Assembly (NCBI GenBank): GCA_024734555.1
Contig: JANPWX010000359.1
Span: 1,697,042 to 1,761,041, forward strand
Direction of reading: 5' to 3'
Length of the DNA stretch: 64,000 nucleotides
Source: Trochalopteron elliotii
Taxonomy: Eukaryota > Chordata > Aves > Passeriformes > Leiothrichidae
In this document: positions 14,796 to 28,364 of the stretch, in pieces
Position numbering within the stretch: the stretch's first letter is position 1
Layout: the number at the start of each line of letters is the position of its first letter
Notes under the pieces: model-generated
Databases searched by the model: none
What the model saw: the letters and a program-made list of their open reading frames with translations, nothing else
What the model was told of the DNA's origin: nothing
Translations under genes and position numbers: made by a program

Positions 14796-15163
14796 GGTTC
14801 TCTCAAGACAAACACACCGTGATGATTTCCCCACCTTTTGGCCAACTGCCTGTCGCTTTGGAAAGGACTATAAGGACCCCTAAGTTAACCAAAGACTTTG
14901 TGATCACCCCACGGAAGAAGACGGATCTATTGGCTGGGCCACGAGGACTTCGTCTCTCCGTTGGTAGCTATTACCCACCCCTTCTTTCTCTTTTCTCGCT
15001 GTCCTTTGTTTCCCTTCAAATCCTTCTATCGCATTTGATGTTGACACTAATAAAAGTGCATTTGTTTTGATGAATACTGAAATCCCCTCTGTGTTGTTTT
15101 TTGCACTCTGAGATCCTTAAAACGAACCATCACGAACCCCACTTGCATTAGCGGATCGTGACA

Positions 15164-16897
15164 ACTGAAACTTCATCTTTGAAGGGAAGGATGCACAAAG
15201 TAGAAAAGGAACATCTGGATCCAGGTGCTATCTGACACCTTCACAGGTAATTCTCATATTTCATTGGCAATTACAGTTGTAAAACAACTCCTCTACCATC
15301 TTCTAGAGCACAGATATATTGCTGATGCTAAAACCCAGTCACAGCAAAATTAATTGCAGTGCAGAACACTGACCTACAATGCTCTGTACTAGTTTATCAC
15401 AATAGGCATAATAAAAATTATAATGTTAAGACTGATTTGTGCAACTACAGTAATTAAAAGCAAACACAACAAAAAGAAAAACATGGGCATTAACCTGGCT
15501 GAAAGAGAGGAAAAAACATGGATTATATTTTGTAACCAAACCAATATGCAAAGATGTAGTCCACGTAAGAGGAGAGAACCATGAAAGAAAAATGCTCAGT
15601 GGCTTCTTTGAAGTGCAAAAGTTTTGGGTTTTTTCATTGAAGCCAAACCAAACTGTTTGCATAGCACAATGTTTCAGAAATAATCTAGTTCCCAGCAAGT
15701 GACAGACGTCAGGTTAGGGACTGAAGTACTATGGCAAACTAGCAGAAATGTTCAGGCCATACACTACCCCAAGACCTCAATTTGGTCACTCCTAGTAATT
15801 TTTTCAGTGGAACAAAATAGTTTGAGATGTAGTCTTCTGCAGCAACCTTTCATGATGGGATGCCTCCAAGTTATTTATTTTAGAGACAGGTCATAGTGAC
15901 TTTGCTCCTCTGTCTCTTTCCTTTATTAGGGTCTTTGAAGGAAGAGGAGAGACACTTGTTATCAAATATAGCTTTTTTTAAGCCTTTCCATACCTCCAAA
16001 AGCAAGAATACACCTGGTAAACTGGAGACACTACAATTCCTCTGAAACCTTTTTGCTTGTTTAGATGCTTGCTTCACAGCACTGTCATCATTACAAACTT
16101 CCAATTTAAAATTCTCTTCAGTCACCAGTATAAATGCTCTAAGATGTTCCTCCTTCAAAGCCATGGGGACTAGCCAAGAAAATAGAAGGGCGTTGGGACA
16201 AAGACATTCTCCATGGGCACCCTGAAATGCTAGAACTGTAAAGTGATTGTGTAAAACTCTCAAGGTTTCATCTGTCTCACAGTACCTTTAAAACAGGGTT
16301 AAGAAGTACTAACAAAAAAAGCTTGAACATGACATTTCTTCATACTTTCCCCTGTTTGCAGGCAGTCACAGGATTTTTTTATTTCTAATGGTGTTGTTAT
16401 ACCAACTTTCTCAAAAAATAAATTCACTTTAAAAAAGCCACAAAACCTCTGTAGAACACAGAAGACTGCTATATATATATATCTGCCACTGTGCACATTG
16501 CTAGCTCAAAGATTTCTTCTTCTATTCGGTGCATTGTGCTCCTGACACATACTTTCTATAAATAGGCTTTATTCTGGTAGTCTCCCTTTGCAGTTATCTT
16601 GATATCACCAGTGAAAGTGCATTTCCAAGAGCCTGGACTTGATGTTTCCTATTTTTTTTTAAATCTTATATGCCAAGCAGCTTTCCCTCACAGGAGTCTA
16701 GCCATGTACAACATGATGTGTGAAGAGCTTTATAACATACAGTTTTAATCATGATTAAACCAGAGGAGACAAGAGAATATGCAAAACAAAGATAACTAAG
16801 TAAACTTACTTAGGTGTCTCTGACCACATAAAGGGATGTTTGCTTAGGCTCGAGGGATACTGTGCCACTATATAAGACTGAAAATGTATTACAAGCT
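15164..16897. other. Intergenic, no gene recognised
   Basis: AT-rich DNA between two LTR elements. It contains a minus-strand 127-codon frame (15,880-16,263) with no recognisable domain, and a short TA run at about 16,470. Confidence 0.5.
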
Positions 16898-17077
16898 TGT
16901 CCTGGTTGCAGAGAGGGGGCAGTGTGTTTCTTTCTCCATTGCTGTTTTGCTTTCAGTAAATTGTTATCTCAACCTGTAGTCTCTACCTTTGTCCCTCTCT
17001 TACCAGAAGGAGCAGGGTAAAGAGAAGTGGCTTATTTGGAATTTAATTTCTGGCCTGTGTTAACTACCCCAAAGCTG
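16898..17077 (+). mobile_element. Internally deleted avian ERV-L-type LTR relic
   Basis: The segment starts TGTCCTGGTTGCAG, like the 5' tip of a common avian ERV-L LTR. It then jumps to that LTR's 3' third: a TTTTGCTTTCAGTAAATTG tract, TTATCTCAACCTG, a purine-rich block and the end AATTTCTGGCCTGTGTTAA. The central part normally present is missing. The ends are eroded and no target duplication is clear. Family assignment is from recognised consensus wording and was not searched. Confidence 0.6.
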
Positions 17078-20000
17078 TTCATTTTCAGACAGTAGGGCAT
17101 TCTCTTTTCTCCAGTGGCATATTTTTGGAAATAATATGTAACAAGGAGGTATTACTATCTGACTCCGTGTGTTTCTACACTAAGATTATATTTCAGTAAA
17201 TCTTAGACCTTACTAAAGAGTAGTAATTTTCTGCAACACAAAATTAATATCATAAAAGGGATCTAATTGTGGTTGCAAGTGGTTTTGACAGCTCAAAAAA
17301 AAAGTTGATCAGTTTGAAAAAGAGCACAAACTTCACAAAAGCTTAAAAAATATCACCAATTTGACCAATCACAATGTCATAGTGACCTCAGTATGACAAA
17401 TCATGCTCAACTGTGACAAAACATTATACAATCACTAGTACTTAGCAGAGAACTGCTTAGATTGTAAATTAGGATGCCTAGGAATCCCATTTTTGAAAAC
17501 AATTTATCCATCAAAAACTACAAATGGTTGATTCAGAGTTTTTGCAAGAATAGTTGTCAAGTCCAGTTCAGGAATAATTTGGTTGAATAGAAATGCAGTG
17601 CTGTGGAGATGCTTTCTGATATCCTTTCATGTAACATTTACAAAACTCACAGAATCAAAATAAGAAACTGACTCTGCCCTCTCTTCCCTGGCACATATTC
17701 CTGCCACAAAACACATGGTATTCTTGTGTTGAGCTCCCTCTAGTTCATTTTGAATCAAATATTTATCAAATCCAGTAAGAGAACATGGGGTTTCAACCCC
17801 CTTTTATCTGGGTGAATTATCATTTTGGTCTGTGTTCTGATTTAGAAAACAAAAATGTGTGAACCAAGCTAATTTGCTCTTAATCTGAGTGTCCTTCAAT
17901 GCTGGCTGCAAAGGAGGGTACAAAACCACTACTGCCATTGCAGTATGAGTGTATTCATTGCATTTGATTTAAAACTGACAGAATTAACTTTGTTTCATGA
18001 GAAAATTGAGTCATTTGACTTTTCAAGGAGGAGGAATTCCTCAGCCTCTTACATATGTACACAGCTGCTGAGTGCAATCCCGAGGACAATCATGACTCAG
18101 AGACTTTATTCTGTTAAAGGGTAGCTGAGAACAATCTGAATTTTCCAATTTTTCCTTATGAGTTGTTACTTTTAAGGAAATAAGGTAAGCTCTGAGAATC
18201 AGCCTCCTGCTATCCTTCTTCCAGATTCAATCCAGGCAATTTTTATGTGATTGAAAAGCTTATGAGTTTACTGGCTCATGTAGCATCTAGCACAAAAATA
18301 AGTTATCAATGATCATACAGTAGATGTTTCTAGGATTGTGCTGCTGCAGTCCATCAGCAATGTCATAAAGGATTTTTACCTGTTTTAGTGTTAAATTTTA
18401 ATTCTCTCCTCCTCAAAAAGGTACGAGTTTGTTTTTACTAAAAACTAGTTGTTCTGTGGAGTTACTAAAATCTGAACATTTGTTTAAAAACACTTAAGTA
18501 GCCCCTTTTTGTTGTGCAGTGCCAGATCCTCATTAGATAAACATTTGCTCAGAAATGCTCTAGATAATGAGGTAAGAAAAGACAGTTTCAAAAGAGAATA
18601 GCAGGTGGCTTAGCTGGAGAAGGGGAACAAAAGGTGTCCCTGGGACCTCCTCAAATAAGTGGATGTTAAAAGGCAGTGTTAAAAGGACTTGCACAACAAG
18701 GGCTTTTAAGGGTTAGCCAGACAGGAGGGAAGGTGGCCTTGCTAAGCATTAGGATTCATGATGCTCTGGAAAAAAAGGTGAACTTTTTATTGGGAATCAA
18801 ATTTCGGATGTCAGAAAATGCATCTCTTGGAAGAAGAGTCCCAGAAAAGTGAAAGGAAAAAAACCTGTCTAAAACAATTAAAAATAAATTTTTAGACAAA
18901 CCAGGCAGCCTGCAAGCTTCAGATCAGAGTGTTTTGCTCCAACATATAAAATATTGTATCTTAACCATCAGAATATTTGACTCTTCTAAATCAAGAAACT
19001 GAGCAGAATACAGGACACATCTGTCTCCAAAGCAACAGGCTACCATGCATAAAGTCCCTTGTTCCACGATATCCTGTAAGCACGTTTTCTGAAGATTATA
19101 ACCTGTTTTAACTAGATTTTAAGCTGTGAAGCTCCTGGTGATACAAGAGAGATCATTATATATTTTCAGAAAGATAAACGAAGCATACACGAAGGAGAGA
19201 TTTCCCAAACATCACAGAATTGCTGCATGGCAAGAAACCAAACTTCTCTGCATTGCAGCCAAGTGCCCTACTTTGAAACCATACTGCTTGACAAGAACAG
19301 GATCTGCTTTGTTTAAACAGTTCCAGCCTTTCATTAGGTCACTTACATCCCTCACAAGGCTCCCACGGCTTTACAGATTAGAACAAAAGTTGTGAATGTA
19401 AATCAAAATTTTGCTGAGCATATTACTGCTATGTAGGGAGCCATTATTTGTTTCAAAAGTTAAGCACACAAAGGAGTTTTGCCACAGATTCCAAGTCTTA
19501 GGAGACCACTTCCTCTACAGTGCACTTCTTGGTACAGAATAAGTGCTCCAGGGTTATGTGCAGTCCCTTCACAGCTGCTGTAAAGTTTTCCTTGCCTATA
19601 AAATTCTTCCAGAAAAAACCTCACTTATTTACATGTGTATTCAGAAAACAAATGCAAAATGGAACCAAAGAATTCTGTAAAGTGCACAAGGACCACAGTT
19701 GTACTCTTCTCCTCATTATGCTGTCTAAACTCATGCCTTTAACTCTTGAGTGTCCTCACCCCAAACAGCCTCAAGTAAATATGTAGAAAACATGCCAAAT
19801 CCATTCTTGGTGTCATTCCACAGTCCATTGGAAGCTCCTCCTTGCCTTTAGTGCAATGTAGTGCTTAACTACATTCATCTTGATAAAATTTCAATTAAAT
19901 TCTAGTGATGGCTATTAGAAAGTGTGTTTAGTTGTGGGTGCTATTTCTTTTGTTCTTTTTTTAATAAAAACACTCTAAATATTCATTACCACCCACACAA

Positions 20001-23000
20001 CCACTCTATTCTCAGAGAAAGAAGGAAGGAATTGCTCGGATATTTCCTGTAGGCAGCTATCCACAAGGCTGAAATGTCATTTAACATAAATTAAATTTGC
20101 ACAGCTAACGATGCTGTCTTGAACAAGACATACTGAGAAAAACAGCAAACACATAGCAGTGGATTTAACTGGGATAAAGTTAAATCCAATTAAGTTATTG
20201 ATGGCCAGTATCAATAAAATTACTGATGCTTATCCTGGGAGTTAGTCAGTGAAACCCACCCCATGAGAGACAGCACCACTGATGTGCTTTGTCATAGCAC
20301 TGCCTTGTCTCCCTATGAGGAATCTCAACAGTTTAGTCCTGCAGCTTATTAGGAGCTGTAAAAATTTCAGGTAAAATAAGGATCAGAAAGCTGAAATGAT
20401 GATTCATCTACTCCTTTATTTTCCGAACTGAGGAAACAGATGGGGGTGGGGAAGGTGGAATTGAAACAAAACAAAAAAAACACTAACACAAAACCAAACA
20501 AATCAACATTGGCTCTCTGAAGCACACCAGAAAGCAACACCTTTAATCCTAGGGAACTATCATTCTCAAAAGGAGGGGCGGAGGAAGGAAATCCTACTAC
20601 ACATTTGCAAAGATCAGCTGTCTTTGTTGCAGAAAGCCTTTGACTACAAATAGGCTCCCCAGGACCCTGACCTTAGGATGCAGAGTCTTTTCCGGGCTCA
20701 GCTCCTACTGAGACAGCTGAGGCTTATGTTGCAGTGCCTGAAAAGAGCCTGAAATGCAGTTTGTACTGAGATGTGCAGCAGGATTCAAACAACCAGTAAC
20801 AGGATGCAGGAACAGTCCCTGTACAGTTTGTGCCCACTCCTTTCTTCAGTTTCACTCATTGTCATTGCAAAGCAACATTTTAAATTGAAAAATTTTCTGA
20901 ACAGAGTAAAAATCTTTCAAATGGCAAGTAGGGTGTCCTTCACACTGTCCTCACACAGTGTGGGCTGGGGCATCCAAATCCTATTCAAAACTGTTGTCTG
21001 GAAATGCTAAAAATAAAAACAACAACAACAACACTTCCAAAGCCACACCGAAAAACAAAACATGCAGCAGGGCCAACTCAGCCCACCTGAGGGGTATAGG
21101 ATGTCAGAACAGAGAGCCAGGTTTCTTTCCATCTTCCTCTGCATAAAATCCATTTGCTAATTAGAGTGGATTCCCTACCAAGCCAGTGTGACAGGTAATG
21201 AAGATCCCTCTCATGTCCCTCCAAGCCTTGTAGCATAATATCATGGAGACTACATGTTTTCTTGCTGGCCTGGATCTCAGAAGAGGTTCAGTGATCTGAA
21301 CCACAGCAAAATGTGAGAGAAGCCACATTCTTTAGTAGAATTGAGTATCCCCAGTAGTGATTTCTTAACACCTATAGGGAGCAGTAGCCTGAAAACCTTA
21401 ACCTCTCCCACCCCACACTGCTACCTTCAAATTACAGAGAGCAAAAGGCAGGCAAAAATCACCCTGGTTATAAATATCATAAGAGCAATTACAAATTATA
21501 AATGATTCTTTCAACGCCTAACTACTATTTTTTAAACACAGAATGCCTCAGGTGAGTTAGAGGCAACATCTAATAGAAAAGAGCCACATTCCCAATGGAA
21601 AGAAAAAATGGAAAAGTCAATAATATTGCTAATTTTATAGCAATACATCCACATCCCACTTCAATGAGTTATCAAAATCAGCTAGATAAAAGACCATTTT
21701 AAGCCACTGGAAAAGCATGGTTTAAGCTAGGAATATATGTAATTCCAATGCAGAAGGAATTAAGGTTGAGCATATGGAGCTTCAACAGCAATCCTTTCAT
21801 TTACAAGTTTCAGAGCCTTTACCCCAATGAGGGCATTACTGAGTTAATATTGTGCAAAAGTGATGGACGTAAAGGTTACCTCTCTTTTTACAGACATGTA
21901 AAGCACACACATAAGGTCACACAAAATCCTGAGCAAATGGATGTTTAAAGCCATTCTAATGAAAGAAAATAAGAATAAATGTCAGCCAACAGAAAATATC
22001 TATTTTGCCTTTTAGGTGCACTTGATGCTCTGCTTCATCCTCTGCACAAATTCTGAACAAGCCATCAAAAGGCAAGGATTATTTTCTCTAATCGCCAGCG
22101 CCTGCCTGTTGGCAGCAGTTCCAGTCTACAGGATTTCAGAGAATTTCTTTTATGCAGACATGGATTTACTGAGGAATATAGATCTGGCCCTTTCCCTCAT
22201 CCCTACTCATTGGTCCTGCTTGATGCTGTGCACGGATGTTTCTGTGCCATGGTCAAACCACAGCTGTCCCCCCACTCGCCTCATTTCATCAAAAATCAAA
22301 AGCCATACATTTTTCCCAGAATCTAATGCCCCCAGTGAGGGACAACAGGGGGTAACAGAGCCTTACCTTCATACACTTAACAGTTAAATCCATCCTGGGC
22401 ACTAGAAGTGATAACCATGTGATTGCCATGGAGCTCTCACATTTATCCTTCTAACAAGATTGACCTCTGCTATTTGTGTAAAACCTGAGCTGCAAGAACT
22501 CCTGTAGGTATTTAATCTGCCTCGGTGTCACGTAGATATGAATTATCTCCTCAAAATCTCCCACTCTTTATGCCACTTTTTAAAACTTTTATTAAAAAAA
22601 AGAAGGCAGAATAAAACCACAAACAGAAACAAAACCTTCATACTAAATGTTGAGGGGTTTTAGAGACTGCTTTTGGAAATGCAGTTGATGTTCTGGGGAT
22701 TTTTCTCAATTAAACATCCAATACTTAGCTGTCTACTGGAAAATATACGGCCCTGTTCACCAATTTCTATGAAAGATCCTATTCAGATTATTACCACAAT
22801 TCTGTAATAAAACATCATGTTTACATGTTTACAGTTTTACAGTTAAGCTCAGGAAAAAGGAGAACAAAGGCTTGAAGTTGGACACTTTTTACAAGGAACA
22901 GTAGAAGAAAATATAATCAATCTTGTTACAGCAGTTGAAAAAAGCAGAGTTTTGCCTTTAAGTGATGGTTTGTTGTTTCAGTGGGTTTTTTTTGTTTTAG

Positions 23001-26000
23001 AGGTTGATTTTGGAAAAGTGACCTAAGTCTGTCCTCTAGGAAGCTTCATATTAGGGTAGCCCTGTCTTCTGCTACACCCTGCCTGCCAGTTGTCTCCCCT
23101 GCCTCGCAGAAGCACAAGTAGCAGCTCCCATTTGTCCCACTGGTTGTGACTGTCACCTGTCATTTTGTGATAGCAGTGGCTGGCACAGGAATGGGTTGTG
23201 TTCTCTCTTACTGCAGGACAAGGCCAGAAGGGGCATGGAAAGACAAACAGTCTGATGCTGCAGCTGCTCTTGCTACTACCTGCAGGCCACAACTCTTTTA
23301 TAGGCGACAGACCCAGCAAACGATGCACAGCCTTTCTCAAGGCAATGAAAAGCCCCTGAATCATTTTCTTCAACCATAACTTCACTAGGCTGTAGTAACT
23401 TTTACAAGTGGTTTCACATTGCTCTGAAGACTGGTGTCTGCAATTTATTGTTATGAACCGTATCATGTGCAAATATTTCTGGAGATAATAATGCTAATAA
23501 TAAAGTAATCATAAATAACCAAAGATGCATCAAGACAACAACAATCAATACCAGCATTTTCCACATCAGCTTTTCTGGGAAAAGATTGTTTTCTGTAAAA
23601 TCCAGTTTTTAACCTTTAAAGTTTGCCATCTACTTAAAGCTATAACACAAAGCAAGGATTTTCAAGCTAGGTTAAATCATGCCCTGTGGTGTTCACTTTT
23701 TTTTGCAAGCTGTCTATATTTTAAGCTGACTCTTGCAGATCACTTTTATAGCATGGCTCCATATCTCAGAAATATATAAATAAACTTTGGTGATCCCTAT
23801 GAAAGCTTAAAACGTCAATGCTTAGTTGCAGACATTTATGGACATTATATAATGAATAAATTCAGATATGTAACACAATCTCATTCACCCTTTCTCCACA
23901 ATTTTTGAAAAAGCTCAGGCAAATCTGATCTATTTAAGTAGCACAGTAGTAGTAGTAGCACAAAAGTTTATTTCTATTGTTTTTAGAAAATAATTCCTAC
24001 CTCCCTCACAGCACTCTCCAAAAGATGTTTATGTAATAATTTCCTACATTCACTGTATTTAAAAAAAAAAAGTGCCATAGTCCAAATTCTTCCACATTCA
24101 GGGAAAAGAGGCATACTATAATTTAGTTTTCCTTACATAAGGACCTTTCCAGACTGCACTTATGCCAACAACATACTGAGGTTTTTTTCCCTAAGGGCCA
24201 TTTCTACAGCTTATTTGACCATACATTTTGTTTTCTGCAACTTCTCTGTGCTATTTTTCATTAAAAAAAAAAAAATCCTAGCAAGTTGCTTTCTGGCCAA
24301 GGTTTCAGCGCTCTATGTTTGACAATATATTTAGAACAAAGTAACTCAGACTGCTAAAAAAGGGTTTAACCTCTTCATAAACAGTTGTGACACCACCTTT
24401 GGGGAGGGTTTATGCAGTCCACAGAAAACTGAGAAAGCTGCTCCTACTTGAAGCAGCTGCTGTAAAATTTGAGGAGATTTGTTTCAGGCAGTCCCATTTA
24501 CGATATTACCAACCCCTTTCCACATGGCTTTTGATGGACTATCATGATTTGGCCGTCTACAACCAGTAACCACTCAAAACCCAATTTTGAGACAAGACTG
24601 AGAATCTGAAACAAAATTTAAACATTAAAAAAACCCCAAACCAACAAACCACAGAGTAGAAGGACTGACAGGTAACTTATAACTGAGATGCTTTCCCTTA
24701 AAGAATGAGTCAACAGTTTCAGTAAGCACATAGCTCTTCTTTCTCTAAGTTATTTTTGCTCATTCTCTGAAATGGAAAAATGTTGTCTCTAGCACAGCTT
24801 CAATATATCTGAAAGTTGTCGCATCTCCTTGCACAAATGTAACTAAATAAATTAGATCTCCAATTTTTCAGCAGCATACATGAATTTTTGTTGGTGTTTT
24901 GCAAAAATCACAAGAAAATTGGGGTTTTTTATGAAAAGCATCAGTTAAGCTTTGGGCAGCAGAGGTGTTTGTTTTCGAGTCTTTCTAAACACAATAAAAG
25001 TTGTTTTGGAAAGTAGTGTTGTATTTTCAGAAAGAGATAAAACACATGGTGCAGCTGAAGGCTCTGAAAAACAAATAACTCATGTTTCCATAGCTTCTGC
25101 AGGAAGTTAGTGTGTGACCATCTCCCAAAGACTGATAAGCTCCAGAGACTGATGGTCCCATTGAATCCCCAAGGACTGAAGAAATCAGGCCACAAGGCTC
25201 AGCTCAACCTGTACAAGGCCAATAGCACACACCAGCATCAGCAAGGAGCTGTGCAAACCAGACCAGGTGGAGATAAAGCCACAGGGATATTTGTGTCCTG
25301 CTGGCAACAAGGTCTCTGGAATCTCACAGCCTCTGGGCACCCAGCTTGGGTTAGCCCACAACAGAGAGAAGATGTAAGTTAACAGTTACCTACTAATTAT
25401 TGTCTAATGAACAAAGGCATTCTTAATAACGCTGGTGTTCTGTGACTTGTATGCCCATACAAATGGGAAAAGAAATTCACATTGCATACAGTAATAACAT
25501 ATTGATGTCTTTATAAGGAGAAACTTTGATCAGATATTTGCCACTGGTGCTTTTATAAACGCATTTATAAGTGTATCTGGAGACTTCTATTTCAGTGTAG
25601 CACATGTATTTAGTCTCCAAAAATACTCTCTTAAGCAATTATTATTGCTAACACATTGCATCCCAAAACCTCACTGCTTTCAATTCCATTTCACTGTTCA
25701 TTTCAGAAGCACACAGGGCCAGCATTTTTCATTTTCTCCCTGCCCCCTTTAAGCCAGCAATGACTTTATGCTTCCACAACAAAATACCAATATTTGTTCC
25801 AAAAAGGAACAAGTCCTACTTGAATTCTCTAATTTGAGAATAATTACTGGATGCTTCCACATCTTACTTTTATATACATCCACATTCTAATTTGTTTCAT
25901 ATCTGCTGTCAGCACATATGTTGCTTCAATAAATTCACATTGCATACAAGCTCCATGTCACACGTGAATGTAAGCAAAGACTGTCTCACTTAGCACTTCC

Positions 26001-26400
26001 AATCTAACTCAACAGAAAATACAACAGGCAACCTGCTTTCCACAGCACCATGCTGACTGGCATTAGCTGTGCTAACATTGCTGTCTGATTGCATCCCAAA
26101 TCAGTCTCAATCACCTTGTCTAGTGGCGGTGTCCAGGCAACCAGCCCAGTTACCAAGGTTATTTTGTCTATTTTGTTTAAGTGCTGATGAGATCTTCCCA
26201 TTTCCTGGAACTTCTCCAGACTTGCAAGACTCTTACATAAAAGAAAATCACAACCAATATTAATTTTTGTAACAGTTCTTAGTAGAATATCTCTGTGAAC
26301 ATTCAGAAAAGTTTTAATAATAGTAAATTAAAAGTCCTCAGATCACTGTGAAGATCTTAGTTTGATATACATTGACATACATCTACCCTTACCCCTGAAT
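17078..26400. other. Intergenic desert
   Basis: 9.3 kb with no supported gene. It contains A-rich and T-rich runs (for example about 24,061 and 24,262), an AGT run near 23,950 and scattered open frames. The longest is a minus-strand 149-codon frame at 23,023-23,472 in a slightly GC-richer patch. None resembles a known protein. Confidence 0.5.
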
Positions 26401-26512
26401 AGTACAAATATGAATATTATATATGCAACAAACTGGTAAATATGGTTGTGGTAGCTTGTTTTGTTACTATCTCTATCTCTTCATTCTGTATTTTACTCCT
26501 TGCAGTTGCAGT

Positions 26513-26724
26513 CCTCACAGCAGGAGTTAAAACAACTCGAAAAACCAGAAGCAGCATCCAGAGCCCAGCTGTCACAGCAGTTTACAGCATATTGTCTGCA
26601 GTCAACATCCATTTACACTCAAGTGCAACAGTGGAGTCACAACTACACAAGTTTCTCCTCTTACACTGGAAAGGGCATGGGAATTGCTGGAAGAGCACAA
26701 CTACTACAGATGCTTACTTTGTGA
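26513..26724 (+). other. Candidate Gln-rich exon or old retrocopy
   Basis: A pyrimidine-rich tract ending TTTTACTCCTTGCAG (26,498-26,512) is followed by an open frame of 70 codons to a TGA at about 26,722-26,724. It reads LQSSQQELKQLEKPEAASRA, then a Gln/Ser/Thr-rich part (AQLSQQFTAYCLQS and so on). The frame composition is unlike the surrounding AT-rich desert, and the first 20 residues look like a short coiled coil. I do not recognise a gene, and no partner exon was found. It may be a terminal exon of an unannotated transcript, a decayed retrocopy, or chance. Confidence 0.22.
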
Positions 26725-27412
26725 GACCTTTGATTTGCAAGGGGCCTAATAGAGAAACAGCGTTTTGAAACCACTGGCTGCTACATGTGGCCAAATAACT
26801 TTTTGGTCCCCTTCTGCTCCCTGGAAGTTGTTTCATAAGTTGTTAGCTGTTTGGATTTGGATATTTTGTTCATTTAAGTTTGCCTTACTGCAAATGTTGT
26901 CAGTAAAACACCCTTTTTCCTATTATAAAATTTAAAGTCTGTGTTTTGACTTTAATAGAGCATCGAAGTATTATTACAAAAGAGTCTGGGAATTTTTAAA
27001 TTTTCTATATCCCATAATGCCCTGAGGAATTAAAACAGGCAAGTTAAAATGTCAAATTCTTAAAGGAACCTAAATAATTTGGTTAATACTACCCGTGAAT
27101 TGTGTATTCAAAACCCCAAACACCTTTCCTCTTCCTTAAAAAAAAGCATCCCTAAGCAAATGGAAATTGCTTGCACATGCTTTAGTTACAGCTGCTTTTT
27201 TTTTTTCTTCTGTACAAAATTTGTGGCAGGCTGCTGAAATCCCTGGCAAAAATTACATTTGTTTCTGTTTGTACAAGTTATTTTGCAGTGACAGATAACA
27301 CTACATGAAAGAAAGAGAAAAATTATAAACTAGAGACAGACAATCCCAGTATCACTTGAATATTTTGTGATTTTAGCACCTGTGCTCTCTTGGATGAGCA
27401 GTCAGTCTTCCA

Positions 27413-27446
27413 GTTGGATCTGATGATCTTAAAGGTCTTTTCTAGG
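27413..27446 (+). mobile_element. CR1 LINE 3' fragment next to an LTR
   Basis: GTTGGATCTGATGATCTTAA followed by AGGTCTTTT is the well-known end of avian CR1 in plus orientation. The LTR that follows begins right where the CR1 sequence would normally continue, and CCAACC, typical of CR1 just after CTTTT, is seen on the far side of the LTR at 28,365-28,370. Confidence 0.75.
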
Positions 27447-28364
27447 TGTAATGGGCTGACCCTGGCTGGATGCCAGAGCCACCAAAGTCTCTCTATCATG
27501 CTCCTCCACAGCAGGATGGGAGACAAAATAAAACAAAAGATTCATGACTTAAGGACCACGAAAGATCACCCACCAAACACCATCATGGACAAAACAGACT
27601 CGAATTTGGGATTTTAACTGAATCTGACAACATCAGAGCAGAGTAATGAGAAATAAAATAAACCCTTAAAAAGACTTTTTCCCTCACCCCTTCCCAGTTC
27701 TACCTCCTCCCCTCCAGCAGTGCAGGGAGAAGGGGAATGGAGGTTATGGTCAATCCAGTCCATGTTCGTTTTCCCCCTGCTCAGGGAGAATAGTCTTTCC
27801 CCTGCTTCAGCATGCCTCCTCCCCGCCACCTCAAGAGACAGTTCTCAATTAACTTCTCCAATGTGAGTCCATCTCACCAGCAACAGTTCTCCACAAACTT
27901 CTCCAACGTGGATCACTTTTCCACGGGGTGCAGTCCTTTAGGCACAGCCTGCTCCAGCATGGATCCCCCATGGAGTCACAAGTCCTTCCAGGAAACCTGC
28001 TCCAGTGTGAGTTCCTCCCTCCACAGGTCTGCAGATCCCTGCCAGGACCCTGCTCCAGCATGGGCTTCCTTCCCATGGGGTCACAGCCTCCTCTCAGGCA
28101 TTCACCTGCTCTAGCATGGGCTCCTCCATGGGCTGCAGGTGGATCTCTGCACTCCCACTGACCTTCATGGGCCACAGGGGCAGAGCTGCACCACAGTCTG
28201 CAGAGGAATCTCAGCTCCAGTGTCTGGAGCACCTTCTACCCCTTCTCCTCCACTGACCTCTGTCTGCAGAATTGTTCCATGAAGGAAGCTTCTGGCAGCT
28301 TTTCACAGAAGCCATCCCTGTAGCTCCTCCAGCTACAAAAGCTTTGCCACGCAAACCCAATACA
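27447..28364 (-). mobile_element. Avian ERV-L-type solo LTR, minus strand
   Basis: On the minus strand the element begins TGTATTGGGTTTGCGTGGCA and on the plus strand it begins TGTAATGGGCTGACC, so it has TG...CA ends. Its interior has many repeats of the form CTGCTCCAGCATGG and CCACGGGGT or CCATGGGGT, typical of a common bird ERV-L LTR family. At about 918 bp it is close to full length, possibly with a small deletion near the minus-strand 5' end. No internal viral genes flank it, so it is a solo LTR. It gives rise to several Ser/Pro/His-rich frames that are not genes. The target duplication is not clean (CTAGG against CCAAC). Confidence 0.82.

Larger units (their letters stand above)
14382..15163 (+). 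mobile_element. Solo LTR with 5-bp target duplication
   Basis: The element begins TGTAAGAGAC and ends GGATCGTGACA. It is flanked by exact copies of ACTGA (14,377-14,381 and 15,164-15,168). That pattern is the classic result of retroviral integration followed by LTR-LTR recombination. On the plus strand it carries a TATAAG box (14,869-14,874) and an AATAAA polyadenylation signal (15,049-15,054), about 180 bases apart, which fits a U3-R-U5 layout in plus orientation. The U3 part contains 36-bp tandem repeats. It is an endogenous retrovirus LTR; the exact family is not named here. No internal retroviral genes are attached. Confidence 0.85.

Noticed and set aside
14460..14883. Repetitive open frames on both strands (up to 124 codons)
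   Set aside because: They arise from 36-bp tandem repeats inside an LTR; 36 is a multiple of three, so frames stay open without being coding.
15880..16263. 127-codon minus-strand frame
   Set aside because: No known motif, and no supporting promoter or splice signals.
22016..22387. 123-codon plus-strand frame with a hydrophobic start
   Set aside because: No recognisable family; the start context is poor and the surroundings are intergenic.
23023..23472. 149-codon minus-strand frame
   Set aside because: No recognisable domain, no splice partners, mixed composition; overlapping frames on the other strand suggest a patch poor in stop codons.
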